A stretch of DNA of 9,147 bases from Sulfurimonas sp. GTDB taxonomy: Bacteria; Campylobacterota; Campylobacteria; Campylobacterales; Sulfurimonadaceae. The stretch covers positions 1 through 9,147 of the forward strand of contig DAOVJL010000028.1 in the NCBI GenBank assembly GCA_030673275.1, in the 5' to 3' direction. The translations under genes and the position numbers were made by a program. Shown here one piece after another: positions 6,701-9,147 of the stretch. Each line of letters opens with the position of its first letter. Position 1 is the first letter of the stretch. The notes beneath the pieces were generated by a model. The model did no database searches. It saw nothing but the letters and a program-made list of their open reading frames with translations, and was not told the origin of the DNA.

Positions 6701-8191
6701 TACTCTATTGAGGATTTAGCACAGTTAATCTTTGATATTAAACAAGTAAATCCAGTTGCTCGTGTTGCTGTTAAGCTTGTTTCAACTGTTGGTGTTGGTA
6801 CTATTGCCGCAGGTGTTACAAAAGCATATGCAGATAAGATTATCATCTCCGGTGGTGATGGTGGTACCGGTGCTGCTCCTCTTACATCTATCAAGTTTGC
6901 TGGTAATCCTTGGGAACTAGGACTTAGTGAAGCTCATAATGCTCTTAAGGCAAATAATCTTAGAGGATTGGTTGAACTTCAAGCAGATGGTGGTTTGAAA
7001 TCTGGTCTTGATATTGTAAAAGCTGCACTTTTGGGTGCAGAATCTTATGCGTTTGGTACAGGTGTTTTAACAATCGTTGGTTGTAAAATGCTTCGTATCT
7101 GTCACGTAAATAAGTGTTCTGTTGGTATTGCAACTCAAAACGAAAAGCTTAGAGAAGAGTTTTTTAAAGGACATGTTGACCAGCTTATTAACTACTTTAC
7201 ACTTCTCGCACAAGATATCCGCTCTATTATGGCTGAGCTTGGATTTGCAACAATGGAAGAGATGATAGGTCGTGTTGATTTGCTTAAGGTAATTGATGAT
7301 GAGTTTGCTCAGAAATTTGACTTCTCTTCAGTTTTACATCAAGAAGATGGTTTGAATACTCATCAACAAAAATTTAATCATCCTTTTGATGATAACGCTT
7401 ATGAAAAAGATGTTTTAAAAGAGGCGATGAGTGCTATAAAACATCCGGAACATCCAATAATAATAAAAAGAGATATAACTAATCTTAACAGAAGTTTTGG
7501 TGCTCTAATCTCTGGTGAAGTAGCTCAATATTATGGGGATAAAGGCTTAAATAGTGGTACTATTAAAATAAATTTAACAGGTATTGCAGGTCAGGCTCTC
7601 GGTGCATTTTTGATTCCAGGTGTATCTATATACCTAAATGGTGTAGCAAATGATTATATTGGTAAGGGAATGCATGGCGGTAGAATAGTTATTACTTCAA
7701 ATAATGAAGGTGAAAATTATAGTGCCGGCGGAAACACATGTCTATACGGTGCAACAGGTGGAAAACTTTACATCTCCGGTTCAGTTGGAGAGAGATTTGC
7801 TGTTCGTAACTCTGGTGCTTTAGCTATAGTTGAAGGAACAGGTGATAATGCCTGTGAATATATGACTGGTGGAGTTGTTGTAATTCTTGGTCGTAGCGGT
7901 ATTAACTTTGGTGCCGGTATGACAGGGGGTATTAGTTTTGTATATGATGCTGATCACACTTTTATTGAGAATGTAAATCGTGAATTGGTTGAACCTATCC
8001 GTATAGATACGGATGAGGGTGATGAAGCTAGACACTATCTAAAAAGGTTACTAAAACATTATGCAGTAGAAACAGAGAGTAAAAAAGCAAAAGATTTACT
8101 TGATAACTTTAGAGTAGAAGTGAGAAACTTTTGGCTTGTTAAACCTAAAAACTTAACTAAACTACCAATGAACTTAGAGATCGGAGACTAA
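3752..8191 (+). CDS. gltB: Glutamate synthase, large (alpha) subunit
   Basis: Complete 1479-residue large subunit, close to the roughly 1480-1520 usual for bacteria. It takes ammonia from glutamine and channels it to an FMN site where 2-oxoglutarate is reductively aminated to glutamate. Domains in order: class II glutaminase (about 15-420), whose nucleophile is C15 in DNCGFG, implying removal of a 14-residue propeptide, with HQRFSTNT (from H213) and HNGEIN (H235-N240); a central domain (about 450-760); the FMN-binding synthase barrel (about 800-1180), with SNSGEGGED (S896-D904) and GGDGGTG (G1034-G1040); and a C-terminal GXGXG beta-helix domain (about 1230-1450). The 3Fe-4S cysteines are C1111, C1117 and C1122 (C-x5-C-x4-C). 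AGGAG at 3742-3746, 5 bases before the ATG, supports the start. gltD follows after 2 bases, marking this as the NAD(P)H-dependent two-subunit enzyme rather than the ferredoxin type. No damaged motif was seen. Confidence 0.98.
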   Translation: MVEYHDLLRSFKDNCGFGLVANIKNKASHKVLNDAITALERMMHRGAVAADGKTGDGSGLLLSLPETFLRKEASKNAVELPKQFAVASVFTKDIKKLETIDEICANNDLKVVLHRDVPIDTNALGAQALASLPNIVQLFIIPNSIMATNRFDALLYLSRKEVEHKLIKDRDFYIASMSSTVLSYKGLVMPTHIKEFYKDFQDKNFKISFSLFHQRFSTNTLPEWRLAQPFRAVAHNGEINSVEGNRFNVEIKSESIKSEVFTSQEIDRILPILQLNSSDSASADNFFEFLIVNGMDFFKAVRAVIPSAWQNAPHMDPELRAFYEYHSTVFEAWDGPAAFSVTDGRYIGCVLDRNGLRPSKYIVTNDDNLLIASEYGVIDIPEDEIRERGRLQSGEMIGLDLKFGKLLKSNEIDNYLKSSNSYMKWLNEHMIYLQEHVEEQYLTQCELSTHDIIKRQRYFNVTQEIVEQVIEPMMKDSKEAVGSMGDDTPLAAFSNKQRNFTDYFKQKFAQVTNPPIDPIREKVVMSLNTGFGEVHNILDEIPTHAHRLKSISPIITREKLDVLKSFGDKKSPRYQAFYHNTTFSTAYSGGLKEALDALVENVVDSVKNSGTRIIILDDYEFSQDKKIIPMAMAIGRLNIALLKAKVRHLISMIAITGEVIDSHSAAVLIGYGASAVYPSLLFATVVEYLKNSNVIKMDCHEALKAVHSALNAGLLKIMSKMGIATIASYRNAGLFDVMGLNKTIVEECFANSHHTLSGLNYDDIDQRLTKYHKDAFKEDGFNKIFPLNIGGYYKFYTGQEHHDFGPAVIYAIHAVAQSGKKKDYNKLRDLVNKRGLKFIRDFFDLKSDREPIDISEVESKEDIFKRFASAAMSLGSISPEAHETIAIAMNRIGAQSNSGEGGEDASRFGTERVSKIKQVASGRFGVTPAYLRSAEEIQIKVAQGAKPGEGGQLPGHKVTPLIGKLRHTVPGVTLISPPPHHDIYSIEDLAQLIFDIKQVNPVARVAVKLVSTVGVGTIAAGVTKAYADKIIISGGDGGTGAAPLTSIKFAGNPWELGLSEAHNALKANNLRGLVELQADGGLKSGLDIVKAALLGAESYAFGTGVLTIVGCKMLRICHVNKCSVGIATQNEKLREEFFKGHVDQLINYFTLLAQDIRSIMAELGFATMEEMIGRVDLLKVIDDEFAQKFDFSSVLHQEDGLNTHQQKFNHPFDDNAYEKDVLKEAMSAIKHPEHPIIIKRDITNLNRSFGALISGEVAQYYGDKGLNSGTIKINLTGIAGQALGAFLIPGVSIYLNGVANDYIGKGMHGGRIVITSNNEGENYSAGGNTCLYGATGGKLYISGSVGERFAVRNSGALAIVEGTGDNACEYMTGGVVVILGRSGINFGAGMTGGISFVYDADHTFIENVNRELVEPIRIDTDEGDEARHYLKRLLKHYAVETESKKAKDLLDNFRVEVRNFWLVKPKNLTKLPMNLEIGD

Positions 8192-8193
8192 TT

Positions 8194-9147
8194 ATGAGAG
8201 AATATTTAACAACTGAAAGAATAGAAGCTAAAAAAAGATTAGTCGTAGATAGAACAAAAGATTTTGGTGAAATTTATGAAGTGTTTGACCGTGATGAAGC
8301 AGCTTCTCAGAGTGAGAGATGTATTCAGTGTGGAGATCCATTTTGTCTTAATAAATGTCCTCTTCATAACTATGTCCCACAATGGTTAAAAGCTGTAAGT
8401 GAAAAAGATTTGGAGTTTGCATTTAAACTCTCAAATGAGCCTTCACCTTTTCCAGAAGTAATGGGTAGAGTTTGTCCGCATGACAGACTATGCGAAGGGT
8501 CTTGTACTCTAAATGACGGTCATGGTGCTATTACAATCGGTTCAGTCGAGACACATATAACAGAAGAGGGTTTTAAAGCTGGCTACAAACCAGAATTTCC
8601 TGAGATTACAACTGGCAAAAAAGTAGCTATTATAGGCAGTGGTCCTGCCGGATTATCTGCTGCTACTTATCTTCTTCGTTCAGGAATTGCAGTTACCGTA
8701 TATGAAAGAAGTGATCGTGCAGGCGGACTTATGACATATGGTATTCCTAATTTTAAACTTGATAAAAAAATAGTTGAGCGCCGTGTTAAACTACTTCAAG
8801 AGGCAGGAATGGAGTTAGTTTTAAACTGTGAAGTAGGACGTGATGTCACTTTTGAAGAGATAGCTAACACTCACGATGCAATGTTTATAGGGGTTGGTGC
8901 TACAAAATCAAAAAGTGCTTCTTTGTCTGGTGAGTCAGCAAGTAATGTTTATGATGCTATAGATTATTTGACTTCAATTCAAAGAAAAAACTTTAAAACT
9001 GATTATGATAAAAAGTTTGACTTTAAAGATAAAGATGTTGTAGTCATTGGTGGTGGTGATACTGCTATGGATTGTCTCAGAACAGCAAAAAGAGAGGGTG
9101 CAAAATCTGTAACATGTCTTTACCGTCGTGATGCTCATAATATGCCA
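8194..9147 (+). CDS. gltD: Glutamate synthase, small (beta) subunit, 3' end missing
   Basis: GltD oxidises NAD(P)H at FAD and feeds electrons through iron-sulfur clusters to the FMN of GltB. The frame is open from ATG 8194 to the window edge, 318 codons, so roughly two thirds of a typical 450-490 residue protein. The N-terminal region holds seven cysteines in the family pattern: C43, C46, C51, C55 (RCIQCGDPFC, NKCP) and C94, C100, C104 (GRVCPHDRLCEGSC). The FAD-binding Rossmann motif is VAIIGSGPAGLSAA (G148, G150, G153), followed by GGLMTYGIPNFKL. The second dinucleotide site begins VVVIGGGDTAMDC (G286-A291), with YRR of the NADPH-binding type shortly after. GGAG at 8183-8186, inside the end of gltB and 7 bases from the ATG, serves as the ribosome-binding sequence, and the 2-base gap implies co-translation. 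Similar domains occur in other oxidoreductases (preTA, NfnB), but the gltB partner settles the assignment. Confidence 0.97.
   Translation, partial: MREYLTTERIEAKKRLVVDRTKDFGEIYEVFDRDEAASQSERCIQCGDPFCLNKCPLHNYVPQWLKAVSEKDLEFAFKLSNEPSPFPEVMGRVCPHDRLCEGSCTLNDGHGAITIGSVETHITEEGFKAGYKPEFPEITTGKKVAIIGSGPAGLSAATYLLRSGIAVTVYERSDRAGGLMTYGIPNFKLDKKIVERRVKLLQEAGMELVLNCEVGRDVTFEEIANTHDAMFIGVGATKSKSASLSGESASNVYDAIDYLTSIQRKNFKTDYDKKFDFKDKDVVVIGGGDTAMDCLRTAKREGAKSVTCLYRRDAHNMP

Noticed and set aside
4453..8035. Minus-strand ORFs of 60-71 codons at 4453-4647, 4662-4844, 6700-6894 and 7820-8035
   Set aside because: All are antisense within the highly conserved gltB coding region and encode nothing recognisable.
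1..9147. Search for tRNA or rRNA genes, CRISPR repeats, transposases, phage or toxin-antitoxin genes, and riboswitches
   Set aside because: None was seen. Protein-coding genes fill almost the whole window, and the two sizeable spacers (about 80 and 167 bases) are simple AT-rich DNA.

Overview
The window looks like ordinary chromosomal DNA from a free-living Campylobacterota (Epsilonproteobacteria), most like the Sulfurimonas/Sulfurovum group. The signs are strongly AT-rich DNA, AT-only intergenic spacers, a histidine kinase with the GEMISMIAHQWRQPL type of phosphoacceptor box typical of that phylum, and a short RecO of about 205 residues. The assignment rests on protein motifs and composition, not on a database search.

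Layout, left to right. (1) The 3' part of a DsbD-type membrane thiol:disulfide reductase, cut by the left edge. (2) After an 80-base AT-only spacer, a small GAF-domain protein (1296-1766), then a soluble PAS sensor histidine kinase (1782-2963). These two are in the same reading frame, separated by one TAA and five open codons, and together look like a single GAF-PAS-kinase protein cut in two. (3) recO on the minus strand (2967-3584), convergent with the kinase with only 3 bases between the stop codons. (4) A 167-base divergent spacer carrying candidate promoters for recO and for the next operon. (5) gltB (3752-8191), the complete large subunit of glutamate synthase, and gltD (8194 to the right edge, incomplete), the small subunit. 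They form a tight operon with a 2-base gap.

Functionally the window holds unrelated housekeeping modules. DsbD carries reducing power across the inner membrane to periplasmic thiols. The GAF/PAS kinase is a cytoplasmic signal sensor with no response regulator in view. RecO serves recombinational repair. GltBD makes glutamate from glutamine and 2-oxoglutarate, the second half of the GS-GOGAT ammonium assimilation route. No RNA gene, CRISPR array, insertion sequence, phage gene or origin was seen, and no stretch over 300 bases lacks a gene.

No novel multi-gene system is evident. The observation most worth checking is the in-frame stop that splits the sensor kinase, with an unusual stop/start arrangement at that junction.
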